Under the pieces are notes generated by a model. That model was not told the origin of the DNA. It searched no databases and was given only the letters and a program-made list of their open reading frames with translations. Of a DNA stretch of 38,282 nt, positions 1 to 6,711 are shown one piece after another; within the stretch, counting starts at the first letter, position 1; every line of letters begins with the position of its first letter. The DNA lies in IMG/VR virus record IMGVR_UViG_3300042868_004641, positions 1 through 38,282 of that record. One strand, given 5' to 3'. Made by a program: the position numbers and the translations under genes. Origin of the DNA: a virus.

Positions 1-150
1 CCAGTTGTATTCCAGCTCACGACCAGTGGTGATATTGATTGGCAATGCCAGACAATAAATGCACGTGCGCTGTGGTTACGGGGGTTATATGTAATACGTT
101 TGCCAAACAAGTTCTGAGATGGATCCGAACCAAAACTTCTTGTAAATAAA
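1..150. repeat. Dyad-repeat spacer, left edge
   Basis: No gene is visible. The stretch holds members of the short dyad repeat family that fills every spacer of the left cluster: a variant core TTGGCAATGCCAG at 40-52, a TGTAATACG box at 90-98 and TTGCCAAACAA at 100-110. It is cut by the window edge, so the gene on its left is not seen. Confidence 0.6.
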
Positions 151-173
151 AAACCCCCGAATTACTTCGAGGG
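146..173 (-). terminator. Intrinsic terminator of the 203-748 gene
   Basis: Read on the minus strand, CCCTCGAA pairs with TTCGGGGG around a short loop and is followed by a run of T. It lies about 30 bases past the stop of the gene ending at 203. Confidence 0.8.
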
Positions 174-202
174 TCTTCACCTTTTCTCAACCTTATGTAT
201 TT

Positions 203-748
203 CTACACAACTTCCTTTTGATAATGTTCTAATATTGAATTCGCTTCACTTTCACATTCTTCTTCACTAAAAAAACCTCCGTAACCTTCAACAAAGTTTT
301 TATGTTGGTGACCTAAACTACAAGTTTCAATTTCATAAATTGTAAAACCATATACTTGACCCGTTAGATACTTATCATAAGTTTCAACTTCACTTTCAAG
401 GTATTCAATAACTTTAGTTTCATCAATACCTTCTTTCTTTATTTTATGTTTAGATACAAAGATAAAACCAATTTGACCACTATCCCAACGACAACTGAAC
501 GAACTTGTGGATATAGTTATACCCGAGTGGTCGTATAGATACAAAGGTAAGATAACAACTTCACCTTCATTAGTAATAATACCTTCTTTTAATTCGTCCC
601 AACTATTATAATCTTCCGTACGATAATCGGTCTTGTCACCCAAGTCGTATCGTTTGTGAAAACAAACCATTGTACCTAAATTATCCCACTCGGTACGAGG
701 ATTCATTGGGTCTGTGTCTTGTTCAATTTTTAATTCATACTTTTTCAT
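203..748 (-). CDS. Conserved phage protein of unknown function
   Basis: 181 aa soluble protein, function not known. The central segment (about residues 66-100) reads LPLYLYDHSGITIST followed by a CRWDSGQIGFIFVSK stretch, which I recall as the core of a hypothetical protein found in many unrelated phages. Acidic overall, with no signal peptide or membrane segment. It is a single-gene unit: a host-type promoter lies just upstream (TACCTTTA on the minus strand, 767-774), a terminator follows at 146-173, and dyad repeats flank it. The start sits after AAAACAAACAAT, the same leader as the gene starting at 3426. Probably an early or accessory gene. Confidence 0.85.
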   Translation of the reverse strand: MKKYELKIEQDTDPMNPRTEWDNLGTMVCFHKRYDLGDKTDYRTEDYNSWDELKEGIITNEGEVVILPLYLYDHSGITISTSSFSCRWDSGQIGFIFVSKHKIKKEGIDETKVIEYLESEVETYDKYLTGQVYGFTIYEIETCSLGHQHKNFVEGYGGFFSEEECESEANSILEHYQKEVV

Positions 749-766
749 ATTGTTTGTTTTAGGGTA

Positions 767-774
767 TAAAGGTA
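767..774 (-). promoter_or_regulatory. Host-type -7 box for the 203-748 gene
   Basis: On the minus strand this reads TACCTTTA, close to the Bacteroidota TAnnTTTG -7 element. It sits about 18 bases upstream of the ATG, below a TTAACAAAG tract at about 812-820 that resembles the TTAACAAG found before other genes of this cluster. Confidence 0.55.
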
Positions 775-834
775 ATTCTTTTATATAACATATACAAATA
801 TCATTGCTAAAACTTTGTTAAAGAATTTTCACAG

Positions 835-1160
835 ATGCAGATCTTGTATTATTGATTGGCAAATGCCAAACAAATTGTCTACAATGCTGCGTCCCAAGTC
901 GTTTTGTATTACGTTGCCAAACAATATGTGCACAGGCCTGTGGCGCATGGTCTACAACATTTATCGTTCATTCGTAATACGTTTATCGGTCAAATAGGTG
1001 TCAAAATGATCGATAAATGACTTGTGTTTGAACGATAAGTTTCATTTTGACTTGTAATACGATTGCCAAACAATATACTCCTGCGGCGCAGTTTTGCTGA
1101 GTTTGATAAAAAGTTGCCAAACAATATACTCCTGTGGCACTGTAACTTCAGGGTTAAAAT
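835..1160. repeat. Dyad-repeat spacer A
   Basis: Over 400 bases without a convincing gene. It holds the core TTGGCAAATGCCAA at 856-869, further TTGCCAAACAAT boxes near 914, 1063 and 1114, TAATACG boxes near 974 and 1055, and a separate 10-bp inverted repeat (GTCAAAATGA at 1000-1009 against TCATTTTGAC at 1042-1051). Two neighbouring units both read GCCAAACAATATACTCCTG. The short open frames here have no homology-like features and simply translate the repeats. Confidence 0.75.
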
Positions 1161-1188
1161 AAAAACCCCCCGTATGTAATACGAGGGG
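1161..1188 (-). terminator. Intrinsic terminator of the 1966-1226 operon
   Basis: Minus strand: CCCCTCGTAT, loop TAC, ATACGGGGGG, then five T. The stem contains the same GTAATACG word that recurs in the spacer repeats. Confidence 0.85.
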
Positions 1189-1225
1189 AACATGAAAAAC
1201 ACAATATGAACACAAACAAAAAGAA

Positions 1226-1576
1226 TTAATAGTTATTATCTATAAAATTATGAGGGTTATAATTCCTTCTCATAGGAGTTCTAACTCTATGACTTGTTGG
1301 AGTATAAGACAAAGGTCTATCATTGTTAAATGACCTTTCCATTCTTTGTTCAATAGTAGGAACTTCATAGTCCATTTCAGGTGGAATACCATTCTTAACT
1401 TGCCAAGCCATTTTTTGGATTACGTTCAAGGTTTCCTCAACGAAAACAATTCCGTTGGTTGTGGTTACTTTGGATTGTACCAAACCACTTTTCATATCAG
1501 TATCCATATAGATAGATACGATTTGGTCAACATTTATTAATGTTGGTGTCCCTCTATGGGTTAATTTAATTAACAT
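1226..1576 (-). CDS. Small protein with FlbD-like N-terminal domain
   Basis: 116 aa. The first about 65 residues (IKLTHRGTPTLINVDQIVSI, then a strand-rich stretch ending FVEETLNVIQKM) have the layout of FlbD-like small beta proteins: IKLT, then hydrophobic strands, then a VxExxxxVxxK helix. The tail from residue 75 is polar and Arg/Asn-rich, probably disordered. Third gene of a three-gene minus-strand operon: its ATG directly follows the stop of the 56-aa zinc protein (TAAATG). Function unknown; the FlbD comparison is fold-level only and does not imply a flagellar role. Confidence 0.75.
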   Translation of the reverse strand: MLIKLTHRGTPTLINVDQIVSIYMDTDMKSGLVQSKVTTTNGIVFVEETLNVIQKMAWQVKNGIPPEMDYEVPTIEQRMERSFNNDRPLSYTPTSHRVRTPMRRNYNPHNFIDNNY

Positions 1577-1747
1577 TTAATTTAATTTTAAGTTTGTGAA
1601 TATTAATTCCATTCTCGCAGGAACGACTTTTGTTAGATTACAAACATCACAACATTCATCATTCTCATTTTCAGTTTGTATTGGACTTGGGTCATTACCA
1701 TAACCCTCGACTTCCTCACCACAAAAACAACATTTGAATTTTTCCAT
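1577..1747 (-). CDS. 56-aa cysteine-rich putative zinc protein
   Basis: Short gene read directly from the minus strand: start MEKFKCCFCGEE, later DECCDVCNLTKVV, ending in NLKLN. Two cysteine groups (CCxxC near residues 6-9 and CCxxC near 34-37), about 25 residues apart, can form one treble-clef or zinc-ribbon site. The stop codon abuts the next gene's ATG at 1576, and the start lies 6 bases after the stop of the 70-aa gene upstream, so the three genes are almost certainly cotranscribed and translationally coupled. Function not recognised; proteins of this size often bind nucleic acid or a partner protein. Confidence 0.75.
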   Translation of the reverse strand: MEKFKCCFCGEEVEGYGNDPSPIQTENENDECCDVCNLTKVVPARMELIFTNLKLN

Positions 1748-1753
1748 TTTTAT

Positions 1754-1966
1754 TTAATTTATGATTTCAAAAATATCTTCACCAATAATAAGTCCTAAAC
1801 TTCTACCATTATCCCAACGGACATTTACAACATCATAACCAACATTATAAACTACTCCCTCACTTCCTACCTCAATAGGTAAAGGGTCGTTATTCATTGG
1901 TTCGATAAGTTTAACTCTTTTACCCATTAATATATTTGGGTTTACAACATAGTCATTTATTAACAT
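1754..1966 (-). CDS. DUF4314-like small beta-barrel protein
   Basis: 70 aa. From residue 14 it reads MGKRVKLIEPMNNDPLP, GSEGVVYNV, VRWDNGRSLGLIIGEDIF. This is the DUF4314 pattern: a GxRVxLi start, a DPxPi segment, GxxGxV and a WDNGxxLxLixgxD end, predicted to form an SH3-like barrel. First gene of the three-gene operon. Promoter: TATCTTCG (minus strand, 1986-1993) with TTTG at 2014-2017, 20 bases apart. Molecular role unknown. Confidence 0.8.
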   Translation of the reverse strand: MLINDYVVNPNILMGKRVKLIEPMNNDPLPIEVGSEGVVYNVGYDVVNVRWDNGRSLGLIIGEDIFEIIN

Positions 1967-1985
1967 ATCATTTAGATTTAGAACA

Positions 1986-2017
1986 CGAAGATAAGTAAGT
2001 TATTTTTATATACCAAA
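1986..2017 (-). promoter_or_regulatory. Host-type promoter of the 1966-1226 operon
   Basis: Minus strand TTTG (2017-2014), 20 bases, TATCTTCG (1993-1986): close to the Bacteroidota -33/-7 consensus. A TTAACAAGTATATTCTAA tract lies just upstream, as in the next unit. Confidence 0.65.
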
Positions 2018-2048
2018 TCTTTTTTAGAATATACTTGTTAAATCTATG

Positions 2049-2200
2049 TTAAAGAATATCTCCCCTGTGATCACCTGAGTAAATTTGATTGGCATATGTA
2101 ATACGACCTTCCCGTCTGAGATCAGAATAATTTGATTGGCAATTGCCAAACAATATATTTGCATGCGCATGGTAAAACGTGTAATACGAGGTGGACATAA
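2049..2200. repeat. Dyad-repeat spacer B
   Basis: Holds TTTGATTGGCATATGTAATACG (written in two parts: TTTGATTGGCA, then TATGTAATACG) at about 2083-2105, a perfect 14-bp palindrome TTGGCAATTGCCAA at 2136-2149 followed by ACAATAT and a GC-rich dyad (GCATGCGCATG), and a further GTAATACG. The two unit types meet head to head at the palindrome. No gene supported. Confidence 0.75.
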
Positions 2201-2230
2201 AAAAACCCCACCGATTTCTCGATGAGGTCT
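2198..2230 (-). terminator. Intrinsic terminator of the 2254-2769 gene
   Basis: Minus strand: ACCTCATCGA, loop GAAA, TCGGTGGGGT, then seven T. Lies about 25 bases past the stop codon. Confidence 0.85.
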
Positions 2231-2253
2231 TTCTATTATGAACCAAGAGTTCT

Positions 2254-2769
2254 TTAATTATTGTAAATATAACAATCAGTTTTTTCTACACCATTTTTTA
2301 TATCAATAGAATATATTGATGAACCAACAATATAACTACCATATCCATTTTGTGCTTTCATAGGGTATGAAATTCTAATTCCGTTATTATCACTAAAATA
2401 GATAATACCTTTACTATCATCAATAAAATCTAAACTACTACCATTTTTTAATTTCATTTTAAGATAAATTTTAGACATAGTAATCTGACCATTTAAATAC
2501 ATTATTACTTCGTCCCAACCTTTATGGTTGTCAATGTATTCTTTATTTTTTGGGTTATCCCAAGTTATTTTTTTCCACAAACTGAACAATTCAGAAGATT
2601 TAACTTTCTCATATCTATCTTTATCTAAAGAGAATTTAATTGTTCTTTCAATGCCCACACCATTTTCTAATGTGGAATACAAATATTCTCCATCATATTT
2701 TGGTTGTTTAAGTTGTCCGTATGACACGAACGATACCAATACCATTGAGAACACTAATAACTTTTTCAT
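2254..2769 (-). CDS. Exported protein of unknown function
   Basis: 171 aa from the chosen ATG at 2769, where MKKLLVFSMVLVSFVSYGQ gives a classic cleavable signal peptide (cut near residues 17-19); the upstream in-frame ATG adds a poor leader and lies closer to the promoter. The mature part is polar and beta-rich, with two late cysteine-poor strands and one Cys near the end. No known domain recognised. Own promoter (TATCTTCG at 2802-2809 minus, CAAA complement at 2829-2832, 19 bases apart) and own terminator. An exported product from an early-type promoter suggests action on the cell envelope of the infected host, for example superinfection exclusion; that role is inference. Confidence 0.8.
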   Translation of the reverse strand: MKKLLVFSMVLVSFVSYGQLKQPKYDGEYLYSTLENGVGIERTIKFSLDKDRYEKVKSSELFSLWKKITWDNPKNKEYIDNHKGWDEVIMYLNGQITMSKIYLKMKLKNGSSLDFIDDSKGIIYFSDNNGIRISYPMKAQNGYGSYIVGSSIYSIDIKNGVEKTDCYIYNN

Positions 2770-2801
2770 TTTAATTTTTTTTAATGATTTATAATAGAAC
2801 A

Positions 2802-2832
2802 CGAAGATACTACCTTTTTAGTATATCACAAA
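2802..2832 (-). promoter_or_regulatory. Host-type promoter of the exported-protein gene
   Basis: Minus strand TTTG (2832-2829), 19 bases, TATCTTCG (2809-2802), followed by TG. Upstream TTAACAAGTATATTCTAA matches the tract before the 1966 gene. Confidence 0.7.
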
Positions 2833-2865
2833 ATTATTTAGAATATACTTGTTAAAATATTGTTA

Positions 2866-3125
2866 ATATGTAATACGACCAACCAACCCTTCTTGAGGAA
2901 GACCCGGTCAATATATTGTTTGGCATATGTAATACGACCCCCCGTGGGACGAAGGTGATCGATATATTTTGATTGGCAAATGCCAAACAACATCACCACG
3001 GGTGCACTGTAACTTCAGGGTTAAATGTAATATGAAGTTTTCTCGTCTGAGATCCCAACTATTTGATTGGCAAATGCCAAACAATATTTCACAGAGACGA
3101 TTCTATAACGGCATCTTCATAAAAC
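2866..3125. repeat. Dyad-repeat spacer C
   Basis: Cores TTGGCAAATGCCAA at 2973-2986 and 3067-3080, TATGTAATACGACC near 2870 and 2927, CTGAGATC near 3047, and a 22-base segment (3004-3025) identical to 1137-1158 in spacer A. Units end with GC-rich dyads such as CACCACGGGTG. The short open frame here is repeat sequence, not a gene. Confidence 0.75.
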
Positions 3126-3152
3126 AAAAACCCCCCGTATTTCTACGAGGGG
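3126..3152 (-). terminator. Intrinsic terminator of the 3184-3426 gene
   Basis: Minus strand CCCCTCGTA, short loop, TACGGGGGG, then TTTTTG. Near copy of the terminator at 1161-1188. Confidence 0.85.
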
Positions 3153-3183
3153 AAAGTTATGAAAAACCAGAACCAACAATAAC

Positions 3184-3426
3184 TTAATACTCTACTTCAG
3201 TTTCTTCACATTCAACTTCATAGATATTATCGAAAATTTCTTCACTCAATACAATTGAATGATTATATAAACCTATAACATTATCAATTTGTTCAGTAAC
3301 GTATTCCTCAAAAGTATCACCACTTTCTTTAAAACACGTGTCATTAGTAGATAAGAACAATTTAGTAATGTTTGGTTCAACACCAAATTCGTTTTGTGAA
3401 ATAATCACAATGTTTTCTTTTTTCAT
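3184..3426 (-). CDS. Small acidic hypothetical protein
   Basis: 80 aa from the ATG at 3426 (MKKENIVIISQNEFGVEPN); the longer open frame starts inside the promoter and is rejected. Very acidic, with about a dozen Glu in the last 35 residues (ending VECEETEVEY). No domain recognised. Single-gene unit with promoter CAAAGATA complement at 3445-3452, leader CAAACAAT before the ATG and terminator at 3126-3152. Small acidic early phage proteins are often inhibitors or DNA mimics, but nothing here proves that. Confidence 0.7.
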   Translation of the reverse strand: MKKENIVIISQNEFGVEPNITKLFLSTNDTCFKESGDTFEEYVTEQIDNVIGLYNHSIVLSEEIFDNIYEVECEETEVEY

Positions 3427-3444
3427 ATTGTTTGTTTTAGACCA

Positions 3445-3452
3445 CAAAGATA
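3445..3452 (-). promoter_or_regulatory. Host-type -7 box
   Basis: Minus strand TATCTTTG followed by TGG, an exact TAnnTTTG match, 18 bases before the ATG at 3426. TTAACATATTTTTAACAAG lies upstream. Confidence 0.7.
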
Positions 3453-3499
3453 ATACTTTTTTCTTTATAATTCTTATCTATTAATAATTACTTGTTAAA

Positions 3500-3745
3500 A
3501 ATATGTTAATGTAATACCAAAATCTTTCACCTGTCGTCCACACTCGAATATTGATTGGCATGTAATACCGAACCCCCAACATCCTGATCGGTTACCGAAA
3601 CTTGATTGGCATATCCGATTATATCCGTAGATATACTATAACATATCCGAATCTGCCAAACAACAATTTTCCCGTCGGGGACTCAAGATTCGTTGTATGA
3701 CAAATTTTGCCAAACAATAAAATCACGGACGTGGAGAATATGGTC
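3500..3745. repeat. Dyad-repeat spacer D
   Basis: TTGATTGGCA boxes at about 3551 and 3602, TGTAATACC boxes near 3509 and 3561, and TGCCAAACAA boxes near 3655 and 3709. Between two of them is an ATATCCG-rich segment (3611-3652) with three ATATCCG copies. Unit bodies are GC-richer than the boxes. No gene supported. Confidence 0.7.
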
Positions 3746-3746
3746 A

Positions 3747-3775
3747 ATAAAAAACCCCCGTATTACTACGAGGGT
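3747..3775 (-). terminator. Intrinsic terminator of the 3796-4761 gene
   Basis: Minus strand ACCCTCGTAGTAATACGGGGGT then a T run. The stem again carries GTAATACG. Confidence 0.85.
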
Positions 3776-3795
3776 TAAAACAAAACATATAACAA

Positions 3796-4761
3796 TTAAA
3801 CAATTTCCATTTCCTCGTACTCCTCAAAAACTTCCCCCTCACATTTGTTAAGATGATTACGATTATAACCATTTTTAAGATATGACCTTACAGAAACAAT
3901 TTTATAATCTAATCTTGTAGTTCCATTAGGTTTTAATAATCTTAAATGACTTCTAACGGGAAACCCGTCTAATCTAATACTCACCTCGTTCCAATTTGTA
4001 TCAACAACAATAAATTCTTTCTTTGTTAAGTTTTTACATTCAGTACCTTTTACAAAATTACCAACCTTATCTTTCGGTGGAACAATTTTAAAAGTAGTTT
4101 CTCCCAATTCAATAAATGATATTAACTTAACAAATCTCATATACAAAGATTCATCTCTTTGTTTATCGTGTTGGTCGGTAAATGAATCAGTATAAAAATG
4201 TACTCTATTTTCTAAATCAATATCAATAGTGTATTGTTTAATAGTAATTTCATCTTTATTTCCGTTGAATGAATTTTCATTAACACAATATACAACAACG
4301 ATTCTATTATCAGTTTTTTTATAAACTACCGAAACATCTTTATCAATATAAATCATATCCGTTCTATTCGGTAAGGTTTTAAGATAATCGTAACGAACGT
4401 TCTTATCTACTTTTAATGTTTCAATTAAGTCCAAACATTTTTTAGTCATAACCAATTTACGAATATCTTTTTCAACCCATAAATCAAATCTATCTCTAAC
4501 TAAGTAAAAAGTTTTAGTAGTGTTATAATCTTCCCATAATAAAGATTCAACATAATCTTTTGGTCTTTTACCACTTGATATTAATTTTTCGTACACTTCC
4601 ATACCACCAATTTTTTCAATTAATTCAGTTAGGGGAACATCGCCGATTCCACCATCAATTTCTTTCTTTACAAATTCATTATGTTCTCTCATTCGTTTTT
4701 TAAATTCGTGTGTTTGAATTACGTGAAAAACGGAGTTTTCATCAATTTTAAAATTACTCAT
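3796..4761 (-). CDS. Conserved phage hypothetical protein
   Basis: 321 aa from the ATG at 4761 (MSNFKIDENSVFHVIQTHEF); the first 8 residues of the longer frame fall in the promoter leader. Soluble and charged. The C-terminal part (VVDTNWNEVSIRLDGFPVRS then HLRLLKPNG and a KNGYNR segment) resembles a conserved C-terminal block I recall from other phage hypotheticals (VDSTWF, EGFxVRGHFRLQP, FEKxGYxR); that is recollection, not a search. Function unknown. Single-gene unit: promoter TATCTTTG (minus, 4783-4790), terminator at 3747-3775. Confidence 0.8.
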   Translation of the reverse strand: MSNFKIDENSVFHVIQTHEFKKRMREHNEFVKKEIDGGIGDVPLTELIEKIGGMEVYEKLISSGKRPKDYVESLLWEDYNTTKTFYLVRDRFDLWVEKDIRKLVMTKKCLDLIETLKVDKNVRYDYLKTLPNRTDMIYIDKDVSVVYKKTDNRIVVVYCVNENSFNGNKDEITIKQYTIDIDLENRVHFYTDSFTDQHDKQRDESLYMRFVKLISFIELGETTFKIVPPKDKVGNFVKGTECKNLTKKEFIVVDTNWNEVSIRLDGFPVRSHLRLLKPNGTTRLDYKIVSVRSYLKNGYNRNHLNKCEGEVFEEYEEMEIV

Positions 4762-4782
4762 ATTATTTTGTTTTTGTTCCCA

Positions 4783-4790
4783 CAAAGATA
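4783..4790 (-). promoter_or_regulatory. Host-type -7 box
   Basis: Minus strand TATCTTTG followed by TGG, exact TAnnTTTG, about 21 bases before the ATG at 4761. Confidence 0.7.
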
Positions 4791-4849
4791 ATACTTTTTT
4801 ATTTATATAAACAAATATATTTTAATTAATTTTAGAATATTTTTTTCCT

Positions 4850-5010
4850 TGATCCAGTTTGGATATGTTCTGGCAATTGCCAAACAATAAATTCACGGAC
4901 GAGGTTCGTAAAGAATTTAAAATGTGTTGCCAAACCATATTACCCGGTGACCAGACATCTGTGGGTGTATGACAAATGCCAAACAACATTATGGATTACG
5001 GAGATAGATA
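4850..5010. repeat. Dyad-repeat spacer E
   Basis: TGGCAATTGCCA palindrome at 4871-4882 followed by AACAATAAATTCACGGACGAGG, here quoted in parts as AACAATAAAT and TCACGGACGAGG. The second part is nearly the same as TCACGGACGTGG in spacer D. Further TTGCCAAAC near 4927 and TGCCAAACAA near 4977. No gene supported. Confidence 0.7.
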
Positions 5011-5014
5011 TGGT

Positions 5015-5043
5015 TAAAAAAAAACCACCCCTTTCGGAGTGGT
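5015..5043 (-). terminator. Intrinsic terminator of the 5065-5619 gene
   Basis: Minus strand ACCACTCC, loop GAAA, GGGGTGGT, then nine T. Confidence 0.9.
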
Positions 5044-5064
5044 CGGTTAGTAGGGGAACTAACC

Positions 5065-5619
5065 TTAAAGAATTGTGTATTCTTGTTTAAGAATTTTAAT
5101 TCTCTTAATGTGGTCTAAAGACATTACCTTATAATTTAAGGTATTCTCTAAACCATTTTGATACTTTGAATAGTCGGTCTTTGTATCAATCATATATTGT
5201 TGGAACAATAACTTTTCAATACTATTACCCTCTAACAAATACTTTGTATCAAGATAAGAACTATCGTGGTCTTGGTATCTAAAGTAAAACTTTGTTGGGT
5301 CGGACTTTAAAAATACCAAACTTTTAGAAACCAACTGATAAGGACTTTCTTTTTTATCTTCCTTAACAATAGGGGTAATTCCCTCTTTATCATACTTACG
5401 ACCTAATTGACTATCGTAATCAAAACCTGTTTGGATATTTGATAATCGTTGTTCAACCAATACTCGGTCGTAATAAGGGTTAGGGTTTTGTTTACCACTT
5501 TGTTTGAAGTCAAGATACTTGTTCATCTTAACTTTTTTTAATGTTGTCAATCCCACATTAGGGACAAAGATATCTATACCTGATAGTATATCTTTTAGTT
5601 CAGTTTTAATAATGTTCAT
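5065..5619 (-). CDS. Hypothetical protein, phage early cluster
   Basis: 184 aa, soluble, Lys/Tyr/Asp-rich, with no domain I can name. N-terminus MNIIKTELKDILSGIDIFVP; middle contains KYDKEGITPIVKED and SDPTKFYFRYQDHDSSY. Own promoter (TAACTTTG on the minus strand, 5639-5646) and terminator at 5015-5043. It is the rightmost gene of the left-hand minus cluster; the strand-switch spacer lies upstream of it. Confidence 0.75.
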   Translation of the reverse strand: MNIIKTELKDILSGIDIFVPNVGLTTLKKVKMNKYLDFKQSGKQNPNPYYDRVLVEQRLSNIQTGFDYDSQLGRKYDKEGITPIVKEDKKESPYQLVSKSLVFLKSDPTKFYFRYQDHDSSYLDTKYLLEGNSIEKLLFQQYMIDTKTDYSKYQNGLENTLNYKVMSLDHIKRIKILKQEYTIL

Positions 5620-5638
5620 ATCTAATTGTTTGTTCCCA

Positions 5639-5646
5639 CAAAGTTA
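5639..5646 (-). promoter_or_regulatory. Host-type -7 box
   Basis: Minus strand TAACTTTG followed by TGG, exact TAnnTTTG, about 20 bases before the ATG at 5619; TTTG elements lie further upstream at the expected range. Confidence 0.65.
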
Positions 5647-5699
5647 ATGAATATACCAATACAAAGTTAGAATATACAAATAAAGTTATCCACATTCCA

Positions 5700-6010
5700 T
5701 TGTTAATAACTTGGGGGTTCACCTTCGGGAACTAATGTGGTTTGGCAAACTCTTGAGAACGAACCTTGATGGGATACTCCATTATTGTTTGGCAGGTGGG
5801 GTAAGGTATTGATAGTCAAAGGGTTAGGGGTAGGTAGGAGTGTAGGTAGGGATATACCCCCTCCCCCCTCCCGTATCCCCCCTTTATATAGTGTTTTAGG
5901 GGGGTCTATAAGAGGGGGTCAATGCCACGACTGAAATTTTTCCAGAAAAAATCGGGGAAATTGACCTTACCCCCTAAAGTAGAAATAAAATTTTCCAGAA
6001 TTTTTTGGGG
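5700..6010. other. Strand-switch spacer with C and G tracts
   Basis: About 300 bases without a gene, between leftward early-type genes and rightward late-type genes. It has two inverted TTTGGCA boxes (5740-5746 and 5789-5794 region), a run of GGGTAGGTAGG repeats, a C-rich block, a 7-bp hairpin (CCCCCCT at 5877-5883 with AGGGGGG at 5898-5904) and an inverted GGTCAAT (5917-5923) / ATTGACC (5960-5966). Such G/C asymmetry at a point of divergent transcription would fit a replication or transcription hub, but no origin protein site is recognised. Confidence 0.45.
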
Positions 6011-6019
6011 ATATTTATA
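5937..6019 (+). promoter_or_regulatory. Late-type promoter with TTCCAGAA upstream motif
   Basis: TTTTTCCAGAAA (5937-5948) and TTTTCCAGAA (5991-6000) precede TATTTATA at 6012-6019, 6 bases before the ATG at 6026. The same TTxCAGAA word precedes the next gene (6671-6680) and the 7330 gene (7261-7268). Confidence 0.5.
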
Positions 6020-6025
6020 TATTAC

Positions 6026-6664
6026 ATGAAACTATTAGATACCATATACGAATCCGTTCTATTAGAATACTCATATAAACTCATTGACCTATTGGTAGAT
6101 AGGTTTAGTGAGGAAGGTGTAGATCCCGAAGAGGCAAGGGAGTATATTAATTTGTTTCATAGGTTCTCTCAAGGACTCGATCCTAACAAAAGGGACATCA
6201 CCAAGTATTCGTGGGACGAATTAGTTCAAGTAGTTAATGATAAGAAAGATAGTAGAAGGATTAAGGCAGGGAAAATCGGGGACAAGAATATAGATAAGGA
6301 TGATGTTGTTTATGGTAAGGATGGTGTGATGATATATAGAGGGGACAGTAAGGAGAAATGTATTAGATATGGTAATGGTTACAATTTATGTATATCTTCA
6401 AGAGGAGATGATAACAAATACGATGAATATACGAGTACCACAAGAAACTATTATTTTATATTCAACAATAACTTAGATAAGGATGACCCTTTACATTTAG
6501 TTGTTATACAGAGACTTTTATATCCTTTAACACGTGATTCAAGTCCGTATGTATTGTGGAATGCCGAAAACAGGTTGATGTTCCCTGCCGATAAATTACC
6601 AAGTTTCAAAACAATCGAATTGATATTACCTTGGTTAGAAGGATTGGAACATATCTTCGTATAG
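6026..6664 (+). CDS. Tagged protein: helical YSWDEL module plus WCT-like domain
   Basis: 212 aa from the ATG at 6026; the 7 residues upstream of it overlap the TATTTATA box. Class B tag MKLLDTIYESVLLEYS. Residues about 18-75 form a helical module ending DITKYSWDELVQVV (YSWDEL 61-66). Residues about 95-165 (IRYGNGYNLCISSRG, then YYFIFNN and HLVVIQ) match, in weakened form, a domain also present in the proteins at 23078 and 33552, where the signature is WCT/WCVT followed by FxIMxx. Here W is replaced (NLCIS), so any activity may be altered. Likely a virion or injected protein if the tag is a capsid-targeting leader; enzymatic role unknown. Confidence 0.8.
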   Translation: MKLLDTIYESVLLEYSYKLIDLLVDRFSEEGVDPEEAREYINLFHRFSQGLDPNKRDITKYSWDELVQVVNDKKDSRRIKAGKIGDKNIDKDDVVYGKDGVMIYRGDSKEKCIRYGNGYNLCISSRGDDNKYDEYTSTTRNYYFIFNNNLDKDDPLHLVVIQRLLYPLTRDSSPYVLWNAENRLMFPADKLPSFKTIELILPWLEGLEHIFV

Positions 6665-6687
6665 TAAAAATTTTTCAGAATTTTTTA

Positions 6688-6695
6688 TATTTATA
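6688..6695 (+). promoter_or_regulatory. Late-type TATTTATA box
   Basis: TATTTATA 16 bases before the ATG at 6712, preceded by TTTTTCAGAATTTTTT (6671-6686). Confidence 0.5.
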
Positions 6696-6711
6696 TAACA
6701 AACATCCATAC

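Noticed and set aside
815-1202. Two short open frames on opposite strands in spacer A
   Set aside because: They translate the dyad repeats, lack start-region signals, and have no protein-like composition.
2049-2246. Open frame of about 65 codons in spacer B
   Set aside because: It covers the dyad repeats and the terminator of the neighbouring gene.
2969-3187. Open frame of about 72 codons in spacer C
   Set aside because: It consists of dyad repeats and runs through the terminator stem.
1-5010. CRISPR array
   Set aside because: The repeats have variable spacing, occur on both strands, and are dispersed among genes; no leader or cas gene is present.
1-5010. Integron attC sites
   Set aside because: GTTTGGC/GCCAAAC resembles but does not match the GTTRRRY/RYYYAAC core, and no integrase is visible; only the cassette-like arrangement is kept as a hypothesis.
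6026-6664. Frameshift between the 6026 and 6712 genes joining them into one protein
   Set aside because: Each has its own tag, box and start; they are partial duplicates, not two halves of one gene.
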